This document shows, piece after piece, positions 22,447-30,389 of a DNA stretch of 64,000 bases (positions within the stretch are counted from its first letter, which is position 1; the number at the start of each line of letters is the position of its first letter). The notes beneath the pieces are model-generated. The model was not told the origin of the DNA and did not search any database. It was given only the letters and a program-made list of their open reading frames with translations. The stretch comes from Macondimonas sp045864775 (GTDB taxonomy: Bacteria; Pseudomonadota; Gammaproteobacteria; UBA5335): assembly GCA_045864775.1 (NCBI GenBank), contig BTVR01000001.1, forward strand, positions 1,054,001 through 1,118,000, written 5' to 3'. A program made the translations under genes and the position numbers.

Positions 22447-23649
22447 TCACGCGGTCGGATGACGGCATCGCCCAAGGTGACGTTCCAACAGGTGGGACAG
22501 CCGGGTAGTTATCTCGTTGACATCCTGCTCGGTCGCCACCAGGGCGGGCAGCAGGCGAATGGTCCTGCCGCGGGTCACATTGATCAGCAGCCGTTCTTGC
22601 TCGATGGCTCGTCTCGCCAACTCCTCGCAGGCGCGATCCAACTCGATTCCCACCATCAGTCCCTGTCCGCGTACTTCGGTGACGCCGGGCAGCGCACCAA
22701 CCGCCTGACGCAGGTCCTCGACCAAGCGTCGTCCGAGCCGATCCGCCCGTTGCGGCAGCTCGTCGCGCGACGTGACTTCGAGCACCTTGCAACCCACCCG
22801 GCAGGCGAACGGATTGCCGCCGAACGTGGAACCATGGCGGCCAGGGGTGAACAACTTCGCCGCGACACCGCTCGCCAGGCAGGCGCCGATCGGAATGCCG
22901 TTGCCGAGCCCTTTGGCGACCGTGACCACGTCGGGGCGCACGCCCGCATGCTGGTAGCCGAACCAGGCGCCGGTGCGGCCGAGGCCGGTCTGCACCTCGT
23001 CGATCATCAGCAGCCAGTGGCGGTCATCGCACAGCGCCCGCACCGCCCGCAGGTAGTCGGTCGATACCGGCCTGACGCCGCCTTCGCCCTGGACCGTCTC
23101 CAGCAACACGGCAACGATGTCCTCGCGTTCGCGGGCGATGCCCCGGATGGCATCGAGGTCGTTGGCCGGCACGTGGACGAACCCCTCCACCAGCGGCGCG
23201 AAGCCCTCCTGCGCGGCGGCGCTGCCGGTGGCCGACAGGGTAGCCAGCGTGCGGCCGTGGAAGCTGTTCTCCATCGCCAGGATCACCGGGGCGGCGACGC
23301 CGCGGGCGCGGGCATGCAGGCGGGCGAGCTTGATGGCGGCCTCGTTGGCTTCCGCGCCGGAATTGCAGAAGAACGCACTCTCCATTCCGGCGAGATTGCA
23401 CAGTCGCTGCCCCAGCCTCTCCTGCCATTCGATCTCGAACAGGTTAGACGTATGCAGCAGGCGCGTGGCCTGATCGGCGATGACCTCGGCGATCTCGGGA
23501 TGGGCGTGGCCCAGGTTGGTGACGGCGACCCCGGAGATGGCGTCCAGGTATTCGTTGCCCTGTGCATCCCACAGGCGCAGGCCGCGCCCCTGGGTGAAGC
23601 GCAGCGGATGGCGCTGGTAGGCGCGCATCAGGTAGGGCGCGGAATTCAC
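22447..23649 (-). CDS. Class III (acetylornithine-type) aminotransferase
   Basis: A 400-aa PLP enzyme with GTG start at 23649 behind GGAG. Fold-type I landmarks: NLGHAHPEIAEVI near the N-terminus, CNSGAEANEAAIKLAR (phosphate loop), NSFHGRT, LLMIDEVQTGLGRTG and the PLP lysine 246 in TVAKGLGNG, then HGSTFGGNPFAC. It resembles ArgD and related omega-aminotransferases that move an amino group from acetylornithine, GABA or similar omega-amines to 2-oxoglutarate. In this operon with a glutamine amidotransferase, YggS and a MocR regulator, the real substrate is more likely a specialised amine than arginine precursors. Confidence 0.88.
   Translation of the reverse strand: MNSAPYLMRAYQRHPLRFTQGRGLRLWDAQGNEYLDAISGVAVTNLGHAHPEIAEVIADQATRLLHTSNLFEIEWQERLGQRLCNLAGMESAFFCNSGAEANEAAIKLARLHARARGVAAPVILAMENSFHGRTLATLSATGSAAAQEGFAPLVEGFVHVPANDLDAIRGIAREREDIVAVLLETVQGEGGVRPVSTDYLRAVRALCDDRHWLLMIDEVQTGLGRTGAWFGYQHAGVRPDVVTVAKGLGNGIPIGACLASGVAAKLFTPGRHGSTFGGNPFACRVGCKVLEVTSRDELPQRADRLGRRLVEDLRQAVGALPGVTEVRGQGLMVGIELDRACEELARRAIEQERLLINVTRGRTIRLLPALVATEQDVNEITTRLSHLLERHLGRCRHPTA
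22762..22822. repeat. 61-bp direct repeat, left copy (inside the aminotransferase gene)
   Basis: 59 of 61 bases match 27528-27588 in the same orientation. This copy encodes the GGNPFAC...VLEVTSRDE region of the intact aminotransferase. Confidence 0.85.
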
Positions 23650-23921
23650 GGGAAGGGCTCCGGAATCGCATCGTCCGGCAGCAGCGTAGCGACAGGGATG
23701 GGTTGAAACAGGGGTTCGCGGCCAAGAACCTTCAGTCCGTCCGGGCCACTTTCGAGCAGCCGGCGCTCGTCGTGCGCGACGAACAACTCGGTGCGATAGC
23801 CGTCCCGCCCCGGCAGGCGTTGCAACAGGTCGCGGATGGCGTCTTCGGCCCAGGGCGTGTCGCTCTCGAATTGACCGAGCAGCCGGCCGTGCCGTGAGAT
23901 GACGAGGCGGTAGGCTCTCAT
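23646..23921 (-). CDS. Small cytosolic protein of the aminotransferase operon (91 aa)
   Basis: ATG at 23921 overlaps the stop of a 30-aa ORF (ATGA), and its own stop overlaps the aminotransferase GTG (GTGA), so it is tightly coupled on both sides. The sequence MRAYRLVISRHGRLLGQFESDTPWAEDAIRDLLQRLPGRDGYRTELFVAHDERRLLESGPDGLKVL is a small alpha/beta domain with no signal peptide. I recall such ORFs annotated only as cytosolic protein. It may be a subunit or chaperone of the enzyme next to it. Confidence 0.72.
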   Translation of the reverse strand: MRAYRLVISRHGRLLGQFESDTPWAEDAIRDLLQRLPGRDGYRTELFVAHDERRLLESGPDGLKVLGREPLFQPIPVATLLPDDAIPEPFP

Positions 23922-24010
23922 GGGGCGCTCCGGGCGGACGGCGCGTCGTCGCGCGTCTCCAGCAGCGTCTGGACAATGGCGCCGATGGGAACGGGATCGA
24001 GCGCGGTCAT
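23918..24010 (-). CDS. 30-aa ORF coupled to the aminotransferase operon
   Basis: ATG at 24010 follows the stop of the glutamine amidotransferase gene with no gap, and its TGA overlaps the ATG of the 91-aa gene. It reads MTALDPVPIGAIVQTLLETR plus a short polar tail. The exact stop/start junctions on both sides argue that it is translated, either as a real peptide or as a coupling device. Confidence 0.5.
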   Translation of the reverse strand: MTALDPVPIGAIVQTLLETRDDAPSARSAP

Positions 24011-24721
24011 TCAGGACCTATCAGTGCTTTGCAGCCGGTCCAGCCAGCCGCCGATCGCGCTACGCGCCGCTTCCGCGAGCGCCGCGCCATGCCGTCGGGC
24101 GTCCTCGCGCACCTCGCGCGGGTCGATGCCGGCCTGAGCCAGCTCGCAACAGTGGCCGACCAGCCAGCGCTCGATCTGGCCGGCATCGGCCTCCAGGTGG
24201 AACTGCAGGCCCAGCACCGCGTCGCCGATTGCATAGGCCTGCTGCGCGCAGCGCGCCGTGCTCGCCAGCAGCGTGCCGCCGGGGGGCAGGTCGAAGCGGT
24301 CGCCATGCCAGTGCAGCACCGGTACGCCGGCCAATGGCGCCAGCGCCGAATGCCGACCCTCGTCGGTCAGCGTCAGCTCGCTGAAGCCGATTTCCTTGTA
24401 ACCCATGGGGGCCACGTTCGCGCCGAGCAGGCGGGCGATCAACTGCGCACCCAGGCAAATGCCCAGCAGTGGCCGGCCGCTGGCCAGGCGACGCTCGATC
24501 AGACGCAGCTCGGCGGCCAGGAACGGATGGATGGCCTCGTCGAAGGCGCCGATCGGGCCCCCGAGCGCGACGAGGAGATCGGCTGAGGCGGCATCCACCA
24601 CCGACAGATCGTCCACGGTCGGGTCGAGATAACGCACGTCCAAGCCGCGCTCGCGCAGTAGCGGCTCCAGCGTGCCGAGGTCTTCGAAGTGGATGTGGCG
24701 CAGGGCCAGAGCAGTCTTCAT
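24011..24721 (-). CDS. Class I glutamine amidotransferase
   Basis: A 236-aa GATase. The nucleophile Cys89 is in PLLGICLGAQ, and the His/Glu of the triad are His175 and Glu177 in LQFHLEAD. LGGPIGAFDEAIHPFL is the oxyanion-side loop. The stand-alone architecture resembles GMP-synthase-like amidotransferases that hydrolyse glutamine or gamma-glutamyl amides. The start at 24721 overlaps the yggS stop (ATGA). Its place in a PLP-enzyme operon suggests that it releases ammonia or removes a gamma-glutamyl group from the substrate of the aminotransferase; this is inferred. Confidence 0.88.
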   Translation of the reverse strand: MKTALALRHIHFEDLGTLEPLLRERGLDVRYLDPTVDDLSVVDAASADLLVALGGPIGAFDEAIHPFLAAELRLIERRLASGRPLLGICLGAQLIARLLGANVAPMGYKEIGFSELTLTDEGRHSALAPLAGVPVLHWHGDRFDLPPGGTLLASTARCAQQAYAIGDAVLGLQFHLEADAGQIERWLVGHCCELAQAGIDPREVREDARRHGAALAEAARSAIGGWLDRLQSTDRS

Positions 24722-25524
24722 GGCGTGTGCTCCCATGAGGTTGAGGTCGGGCTCGGTGTCGGGTGGGCGTCTGGCCAGTAATGGCTGTCGGGTACGACTC
24801 GCGCACCGAAGATGGCTTGGCCGACGCGAACGATGGTGGCGCCTTCCTCGATCGCCAGCTCGAAATCGCCGGACATGCCCATCGAGAGTTCTTCCATGGC
24901 GACGCCGGCCGGCGCTTCCTGGCGCAGGCGGTCGCGCAATTCGCGCAGCCGGATGAAACAGGGACGCACCCGCGCCGGGTCGGCCGACAGGAGGGCCAAC
25001 GTCATCAGGCCGCGCACGCGCAGTGAGGCGAACGCGGGCAATTGACGCAGAAAGCCGGCCACGTCCTCAAGCGGCAGGCCGAACTTGCTGGCCTCGCCGG
25101 AGGTGTTGACCTGCACCAGCACGTCAAGCGCGCGCCCTTCGGCCTGCAGCCGGCGATCCAGCGCCTCGGCCACGCGCAGGTTGTCCAGCGCCTGGAACTC
25201 GCTGGCGAAGCGCGCCACGTACTTCGCCTTGTTGGATTGCAGATGGCCGATGACCGACCAGCGCAGGTCGACCAGGTCCGCCATGGCCTCGGCCTTGTGC
25301 CATGCCTCCTGCACCTTGTTCTCGCCCAACTCGCGGCAGCCGGCGGCATACGCCTGCCGGATGCGCGCCTCGGGCACGGTCTTGCTGACCGGAAGCAGGC
25401 GCACCTCGGCCGGATCGCGCCCGCCCCGGGCACAGGCGGCGGCCATGCGCGCGCGCACCGCCGCCAGGTTGCGCCGGAAGGCCTCGACGCTATTGGCGGT
25501 GGGATAACGGTATGAGGCATCCAT
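24718..25524 (-). CDS. yggS: YggS-type PLP-binding protein
   Basis: A 268-aa protein of the YggS/PROSC family: PLP lysine 48 in LLPVSKTV, GENKVQEAWHKAE, WSVIGHLQSNKAKYVARF, VLVQVNTSGEASKFGL and LSMGMSGDFELAIEEGATIVRVGQAIFG are all present. The family binds PLP without known catalysis and balances B6 vitamers and amino acids; here it is probably dedicated to the neighbouring PLP enzymes. The last 35 residues are an unusual Pro/Ser/Thr-rich extension. It is the first gene of the minus-strand operon, divergent from the MocR gene. Confidence 0.92.
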   Translation of the reverse strand: MDASYRYPTANSVEAFRRNLAAVRARMAAACARGGRDPAEVRLLPVSKTVPEARIRQAYAAGCRELGENKVQEAWHKAEAMADLVDLRWSVIGHLQSNKAKYVARFASEFQALDNLRVAEALDRRLQAEGRALDVLVQVNTSGEASKFGLPLEDVAGFLRQLPAFASLRVRGLMTLALLSADPARVRPCFIRLRELRDRLRQEAPAGVAMEELSMGMSGDFELAIEEGATIVRVGQAIFGARVVPDSHYWPDAHPTPSPTSTSWEHTP

Positions 25525-25587
25525 GGACAGGGGTTTCCCGGGCCGGTATATTTGACATAGGACAAAGTATAGACTGTCACGGGACAA
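25525..25587. promoter_or_regulatory. Divergent promoter region of yggS and the MocR gene
   Basis: The 63-bp gap is AT-rich compared with its surroundings. It holds TTGACA (25552-25557), TATAGA and two direct copies of GGACAAA 23 bp apart, the second ending at the MocR start codon. Direct repeats are the usual operator form for MocR/GabR proteins, so this is the likely binding site. No clean -35/-10 pair with 17-bp spacing is seen. Confidence 0.6.
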
Positions 25588-26895
25588 ATGAGAATCACTG
25601 GGCACACCACATCGGACATCTTCGAAAGCATTCGTCGCGAGGCGCATGCGGGGCGGCTGGCCCCCGGCCGGGCGCTGCCACCCGTGCGCGAACTGGCCGA
25701 CCGGCTCGAAGTCAACCGCAACACGGTCGCCGCCGCCTACCGAAAGCTGGTCGCCGCCGGCATCGCCGAGACTCTGGGCCGCAACGGCACGGTGATCCGG
25801 CCGCCTGCCCGCGCGGGGGAGCAGGAGGGCATGCCGCCCGACTCTCCGCTCATGGATCTGGCCGGCGGCAATCCGGACCCCGCCTGGCTACCCGATCCGC
25901 TGCAAGTACTGGCGGCCAGCGGCTACCAACCAACCCTGTATGGCGCGCCGGTGCTCGACCCGGAGCTGGAGCGGCTCGCGCGCCAGTGGCTGGGACCCGA
26001 CTGCCGTCAGAAGTACGGCCTGACACTGGCCCACGGTGCGGTGGATGCCATCGAGCGTCTGTTAGCGGCCTATCTGGTCCCCGGTGACAAGGTGGCGGTG
26101 GAAGACCCGTGCTTTCTCGGCAGCCTGAACACGCTGCGCTGCGCCGGGCTGAAGGCGGGGCCCGTGGCGATGGACGCACAGGGCATGCTTCCTGAGGCAT
26201 TGGAGGCGGTGCTGGCGGCGGGCGCCCAAGCCGTGCTGTGCACACCAAGAGCGCAGAATCCGACCGGTTGCAGCCTGACCGACAGGCGCGCGCGCGATCT
26301 GCGCCGCGTCCTGACCCGCCACCCGCATGTGCTGGTGATCGAGGACGACCACTTCGCCTTGCTGGCCGGATCGCCGTACTTCTCCATCGCGCCCCCCACG
26401 ACCACGCGCTGGGCGCTGGTGCGCTCGGTGTCCAAGGGCTTCGGCCCGGACCTGCGCATGGCCTTCGTCGCCAGCGACCAGGGTACGGCCGCACGGCTCG
26501 GCATGCGGCTGGCGCCGGGAACCACCTGGGTCAGCCACCTGTTGCAGGCGGCGGTGCGCGAGCTGCTAGCTTCGGATGGCGAGATGGCCCGAATTCGCGC
26601 CGCAAGCGAAACCTATGCACTGCGGCGCGAAGCGCTAATCGTGGCCTTACAGGCCGAAGGCCTCGCCGCGCAGCAACCCTGCGAGGGTTTCAACGTCTGG
26701 CTGTCGCTGCCGGAGGGTACCGAAGCCGCCCGCGTGGCGCAGGCCCTGGCGCGGTTGGGCTGGTGCGTGCGCACCGGCGAGGTCTTTGCGATCGCGTCCG
26801 ATGTGCCGGCGCTGCGCATCACCACCTCGACGCTGGAACCGACCGATGCGGCGCGGTTCGCGTCGCACTTGAATCGGTGCGTGCGGGAAGCCTGA
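25588..26895 (+). CDS. MocR-family transcriptional regulator (GntR wHTH plus aminotransferase domain)
   Basis: A 435-aa protein. Residues 1-72 are a GntR-type winged helix (SDIFESIRREAHAGRLAPGRALPPVRELADRLEVNRNTVAAAYRKL). The rest is a fold-type I aminotransferase domain with NPTG (residues 224-227), IEDDHFALL and the PLP lysine 283 in VRSVSKGFGPDLR. MocR proteins sense PLP or an amine through the enzyme-like domain and control a divergent operon. Here the target would be yggS-GATase-aminotransferase. The start overlaps a repeat in the divergent promoter, so autoregulation is likely. Confidence 0.92.
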   Translation: MRITGHTTSDIFESIRREAHAGRLAPGRALPPVRELADRLEVNRNTVAAAYRKLVAAGIAETLGRNGTVIRPPARAGEQEGMPPDSPLMDLAGGNPDPAWLPDPLQVLAASGYQPTLYGAPVLDPELERLARQWLGPDCRQKYGLTLAHGAVDAIERLLAAYLVPGDKVAVEDPCFLGSLNTLRCAGLKAGPVAMDAQGMLPEALEAVLAAGAQAVLCTPRAQNPTGCSLTDRRARDLRRVLTRHPHVLVIEDDHFALLAGSPYFSIAPPTTTRWALVRSVSKGFGPDLRMAFVASDQGTAARLGMRLAPGTTWVSHLLQAAVRELLASDGEMARIRAASETYALRREALIVALQAEGLAAQQPCEGFNVWLSLPEGTEAARVAQALARLGWCVRTGEVFAIASDVPALRITTSTLEPTDAARFASHLNRCVREA

Positions 26896-26974
26896 GGCAG
26901 GGCGAGCGCATGCGCTGGATGACACCCTGCAAAGGCAGCCCGCCGATAGCGCCCGGTTCTCGGAATCCCGAAGC

Positions 26975-27151
26975 CGGGAAATGCGCCTTGTGCAGGACCG
27001 TTCCGCCGCGCATGGCCAGATGCTCGCTGAGGACGGGGTCGGCGAAGATGGCGGCCACGCCACGGGACAGCCGCAGATCCTGCTCGATCTGGCTGCGCTT
27101 GGGCCACGGCGCGTGAGTCTGCCAGGCCGTCACGTGAGTGTGCTGGATCAT
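26975..27151 (-). pseudogene. AbiEii toxin, N-terminal fragment
   Basis: ATG at 27151 overlaps the stop of the AbiEi fragment (ATGA). The first ~58 residues (MIQHTHVTAWQTHAPWPKRSQIEQDLRL, VLSEHLAMRGGTVLHKAHF) match the start of AbiEii nucleotidyltransferases up to the GGT motif; the following catalytic DxD is missing and the frame becomes unrelated. The break lies about 80 bp from the MocR stop. Confidence 0.75.
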
Positions 27152-27527
27152 GTACTGGCACTCGTGATGTCCGAGGTCAGTCGCACCTTGAAGGTGGTGT
27201 CGACTTCAGACGACGGATTTCGCGTTTGCCCGCGTTCCAGCGGCACGAGACGCAGTGGCTTGTCGCCCAACCAGTCGGCGACCCGCGCGGCCAAGGCGCT
27301 CTGGTTTTCCAAGGTGAGCAAGGCCCCGAGACGTTGCGCGGTCGGGATTTCCTGCAAAGCCTCCAGCGCTTCGGTCAGTCCCTGTGATGTGCAGGATGTC
27401 CACAGTCCCCGCAGCACCTCCCGAACGCGGGCCATGCCGCCGATCAGGGCTGTTCGCTCCATCAGTTCCAGTGCGGTCAGCTCCGGTGTCCCGACCCTGA
27501 AGCGACCGTCGGGCGTTTCGTGCCTTG
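27148..27527 (-). pseudogene. AbiEi antitoxin, C-terminal fragment
   Basis: The frame reads GRFRVGTPELTALELMERTALIGGMARVREVLRGLW and ends DTTFKVRLTSDITS, typical of the C-terminal domain of type IV AbiEi antitoxins. The N-terminal winged helix is absent: at 27528 the sequence changes into a 61-bp aminotransferase fragment. Confidence 0.75.
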
Positions 27528-27588
27528 GTCGCGCGACGTGACTTCGAGCACCTTGCAAGCCACCCGGCAGGCGAGCGGATTGCCGCCG
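27528..27588. repeat. 61-bp direct repeat, right copy (aminotransferase fragment)
   Basis: Near-identical (59/61) to 22762-22822. On the minus strand it encodes the GGNPLAC...KVLEVTSRD motif of a class III aminotransferase, so it is a broken copy of such a gene fused to the AbiEi remnant. Together the two copies bracket about 4.7 kb of cargo. Confidence 0.85.
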
Positions 27589-27671
27589 TCAGGGGGGTCA
27601 TTCCCCGGTCACACGGCGCCGCTATAGACAGGTGAGGATTCATCATCGACCTGCGGCCCGGGGACGGCGCC

Positions 27672-28937
27672 ATGCCTTACACGCTGATCAAGGGAAACTT
27701 CCACATCCACTACCCGGCAACGCCGCTGAACGGGCCGGAACCGGATGGCGACACGATCAAGTTCCAGCCGCGCAACCGCGGACTGATCACGAATCTGCCG
27801 CGACCGAACCAGGCCGCCTCGTTCAACCAGGCGGGCATCACCAGCATCCGCTTCGAGGGAATCGATGCGCTGGAGACGCACTTTTCGGTGGAGGGCGAAG
27901 AATTCCACCAGAAACTGGACCTGGCACTCGCCGCGCGTGATGCCCTGCTCGAGCGCATGGGTTTTGGCGCGGTGCAGTACTTCGTGCAAAGGCCGTTCAA
28001 GGTCGAATCGGTGCAGCACCATCCGGTGGCGGGATACATCCTGTCCAACGGGCTCGACACCTACGGCCGCACCATTGCCTTTGTGTTCGCAGGCGAGCAT
28101 CCGGCGATCGACGGCTCGCTGATCTTCGTCACGCCGGCGATGCTGGACGAGAGCCTCAACGCCTACATGCTGCGGACCGGGCAGGCCTACGCAGCGTTCT
28201 ATCTCACGCTGCCGGCGCAGCTGCGTGTGCACCTGCACAGCGCCGCGAGCGCTGCGCGCGCCGCCGGCGTCGGCTTGTGGGCGCAGGCCACGGCCACACC
28301 CGGCCAGGCCGCTCTCATCGACGGGCTCGATGCTCTGCAGCAGGTGGTGATCTGGCCCAAGCTGTTCCGCCGACTCGTGCCCTATTTGCAGCAGGGCCAT
28401 GGTGACTTCGCCGCTCTGACCGCCTGGTTGCGCGCAGACCCGCTCAATCGCGACGATCGCCTGCTGCTGCCGAATCTGGAACTGGGCAACATGCACGACC
28501 TGATCGTCGAAGACGGCAAGAGCATCCGGCTGGCTTACGCGCCCGAAGACGTGGTGATCGTGCCGGACGACTATGTGCTGCCGCAGCCCGAGGCGCCGCT
28601 GCCGCCCGCCCGCGTCGGCGCCGGCGACATCCGCATCCTGGCCGCGCTGGTCAACGTCATCGGCACCGAACGCGGTCACGAGACCGTGACCCTGCTCAAC
28701 ACCACGCCCGCACCCATCGACATGAGCGGGTGGTTCGTGGCCGACGACAGCGGGCGGCAAGCGCTGAGCGGTACCCTGGGCAGCGGCGAGACCCTGCGCG
28801 TCGCGCTCGCCGGTGCCCTGCGACTGAGCAATACGCGCGACACCATCACCGTGCTCGACGCGCAGGACCGCATCGTCGATCAGGTGTCCTACCAGGCTCG
28901 CGATCTGCCGCCCGAGGGGCACAGCAAGGTGTTCTGA
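27672..28937 (+). CDS. SNase-like nuclease with C-terminal lamin-tail domain
   Basis: A 421-aa protein. The N-terminal part (EPDGDTIKFQP at about residue 23, IRFEGIDALETHFS, and YAAFYLTLPAQLRVHLHSAASAARAAGVGLW) follows the staphylococcal-nuclease order, with the DGDT metal loop and a GIDA strand. From about residue 310 (IRILAALVNVIGTERGHETVTLLNTTPAPIDMSGWFVADDSG) it is a lamin-tail domain, often coupled to secreted nucleases. No signal peptide is seen. The start has only a weak ribosome site. It is not part of the usual ICE backbone. Confidence 0.7.
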   Translation: MPYTLIKGNFHIHYPATPLNGPEPDGDTIKFQPRNRGLITNLPRPNQAASFNQAGITSIRFEGIDALETHFSVEGEEFHQKLDLALAARDALLERMGFGAVQYFVQRPFKVESVQHHPVAGYILSNGLDTYGRTIAFVFAGEHPAIDGSLIFVTPAMLDESLNAYMLRTGQAYAAFYLTLPAQLRVHLHSAASAARAAGVGLWAQATATPGQAALIDGLDALQQVVIWPKLFRRLVPYLQQGHGDFAALTAWLRADPLNRDDRLLLPNLELGNMHDLIVEDGKSIRLAYAPEDVVIVPDDYVLPQPEAPLPPARVGAGDIRILAALVNVIGTERGHETVTLLNTTPAPIDMSGWFVADDSGRQALSGTLGSGETLRVALAGALRLSNTRDTITVLDAQDRIVDQVSYQARDLPPEGHSKVF

Positions 28938-29172
28938 GATACCGAAGCTGTAGAAAAGCCCGCTTCTGGGCGGCGGGTGTGCCCGTCGGCGAGTTGTTTC
29001 GCGGCGTGACGATCAGGTGATTGCCTGAAAGTCGCTGCCACGCAGGCACCGGTGCAGGGCAACGCTTCCTTGACCCGCCGCACTAATCGGTCGGCGTCGA
29101 GTTCCCTTTGATTGCTGCCAGCGCTCGTCATGGCAGCGATGGTGACGGCTCCACATTCCGGGGAGCCGAACC

Positions 29173-29736
29173 ATGCGACTGTTCGCCCGTTTTCGTAGCC
29201 CTCCCACAATCTGCGCGATAGCCAGTTCCGTCTTGACCGCCGGCTGCGCCACGACGGCAATGCCGCCTGCGCCAGCGGTGCCGGCCGCATCGCCAATCGC
29301 CGTCGCGCCGGAGCCGGGTTTCGTTCCGGTGGCCCGCTACGGCCGCTACACCCTGGTCGAGCTGGTGCCGGACCCCGCGCAGCGCGATCTCCTGCAGCAT
29401 GCGGTGGAGGTCTCGATTACGCCCATGCCCGATGCCAGCGTGGGCGATGCCATGCGCCATGTGCTCCTGCGCTCGGGCTACCGGCTCTGCGATGCGGCCG
29501 AGGCCGCTACCCTCTACGCGCTGCCGCTGCCCGCCGCGCATCTGCGCCTGGGCCCGCTGACGCTGCGCGATGCCTTGCTGACCCTTGCCGGCCCCGCCTG
29601 GGAGCTGTCGGTCGATGACGTGACGCGCCAGGTCTGCTTCAGCCGGCACGGTGCTCCCACCTCCCTTTCCGCCAACCCGCCCGGTATCGCCACGCCCGCG
29701 CCGGACGCCGACCGGCGCGAGGAGCTGCGGCCATGA
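29173..29736 (+). CDS. PilL-like lipoprotein of the ICE (TIGR03748 family)
   Basis: A 187-aa protein with a lipoprotein signal (SSVLTAGC, Cys25). The mature part (YGRYTLVELVPDPAQRDLLQHAVEVSITPMPDASVGDAMRHVLLRSGYRL, LTLRDALLTLAGPAWELSVDDVTRQVCF) is the PilL N-terminal/secretin-like domain of this ICE family. PilL-type proteins belong to type IV pilus or outer-membrane channel components that aid mating. It opens the transfer block and overlaps the next gene by 4 nt. Confidence 0.88.
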   Translation: MRLFARFRSPPTICAIASSVLTAGCATTAMPPAPAVPAASPIAVAPEPGFVPVARYGRYTLVELVPDPAQRDLLQHAVEVSITPMPDASVGDAMRHVLLRSGYRLCDAAEAATLYALPLPAAHLRLGPLTLRDALLTLAGPAWELSVDDVTRQVCFSRHGAPTSLSANPPGIATPAPDADRREELRP

Positions 29737-30380
29737 CCTTTCCCCAGGCGCCATCCGAGCGCGGTTCCGGCACGCGCTGGTTCAAGATCTCCGCGGCCTT
29801 CTGGCTGCTGCTCATCAGTGCCGTGGCACTCATCAACAGCGTCGGCCTGTCGCGGCTCGCCGATCGGACCCAGGGCAGCGCGCAGGATGCGCAGGTCAAG
29901 GCCCTGGGCCTGCGCGTGGCCGATCTCGAACGACAGGCCGATGCGGACAGGCGCCGGCCGGCGCCGATCAGCCAGGCCTATTTCGCCAACGCGCGGCAGG
30001 CGCTGGACGAAAGAATGACGCGCCTTGAAGCGGCCGAGGAGACGAGTGCCCTGGCCGTCGACCTGCAGACGCTGCAGGCGCGCGTGAACGGAATCGAGAC
30101 CCGCCTGGAGAAGACCCGGCAGGTGGCATCCGCCGCTCGCCCGCGCGCTCCGGTTGCGACGAAGCCCAAGATGCCGGAGCCGCCGTTCCGGGTGCTCGGC
30201 GTGGAGCTGCGGGGAGGCGAGCGCTTTCTGTCGATCACCTCTACGGCCTCGACCTCGCTCGCGGGCGCCCGGCTGCTGCGCGAGGGCGATGCCGAGGGTG
30301 GCTGGCAACTGCAGGCCATCGAGGCGCAGGCGGGCGTGTTCCATGTGAACGGGCAGACGGTCCGCGTCGCAGTGCCGTAG
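29733..30380 (+). CDS. Membrane-anchored coiled-coil ICE protein
   Basis: A 215-aa protein with one N-terminal membrane segment (FWLLLISAVALINSVGL, about residues 24-40), a long coiled coil (VADLERQADADRR..., LDERMTRLEAAEETSALAVDLQTLQARVNGIETRL) and a small C-terminal beta domain (PPFRVLGVELRGGERFLSI). The topology fits a bitopic inner-membrane protein with a periplasmic end, as in PilP/TraP-like proteins. No exact family is claimed. It is translationally coupled to the PilL-like gene. Confidence 0.78.
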   Translation: MTFPQAPSERGSGTRWFKISAAFWLLLISAVALINSVGLSRLADRTQGSAQDAQVKALGLRVADLERQADADRRRPAPISQAYFANARQALDERMTRLEAAEETSALAVDLQTLQARVNGIETRLEKTRQVASAARPRAPVATKPKMPEPPFRVLGVELRGGERFLSITSTASTSLAGARLLREGDAEGGWQLQAIEAQAGVFHVNGQTVRVAVP

Positions 30381-30389
30381 GAGGTCGCC

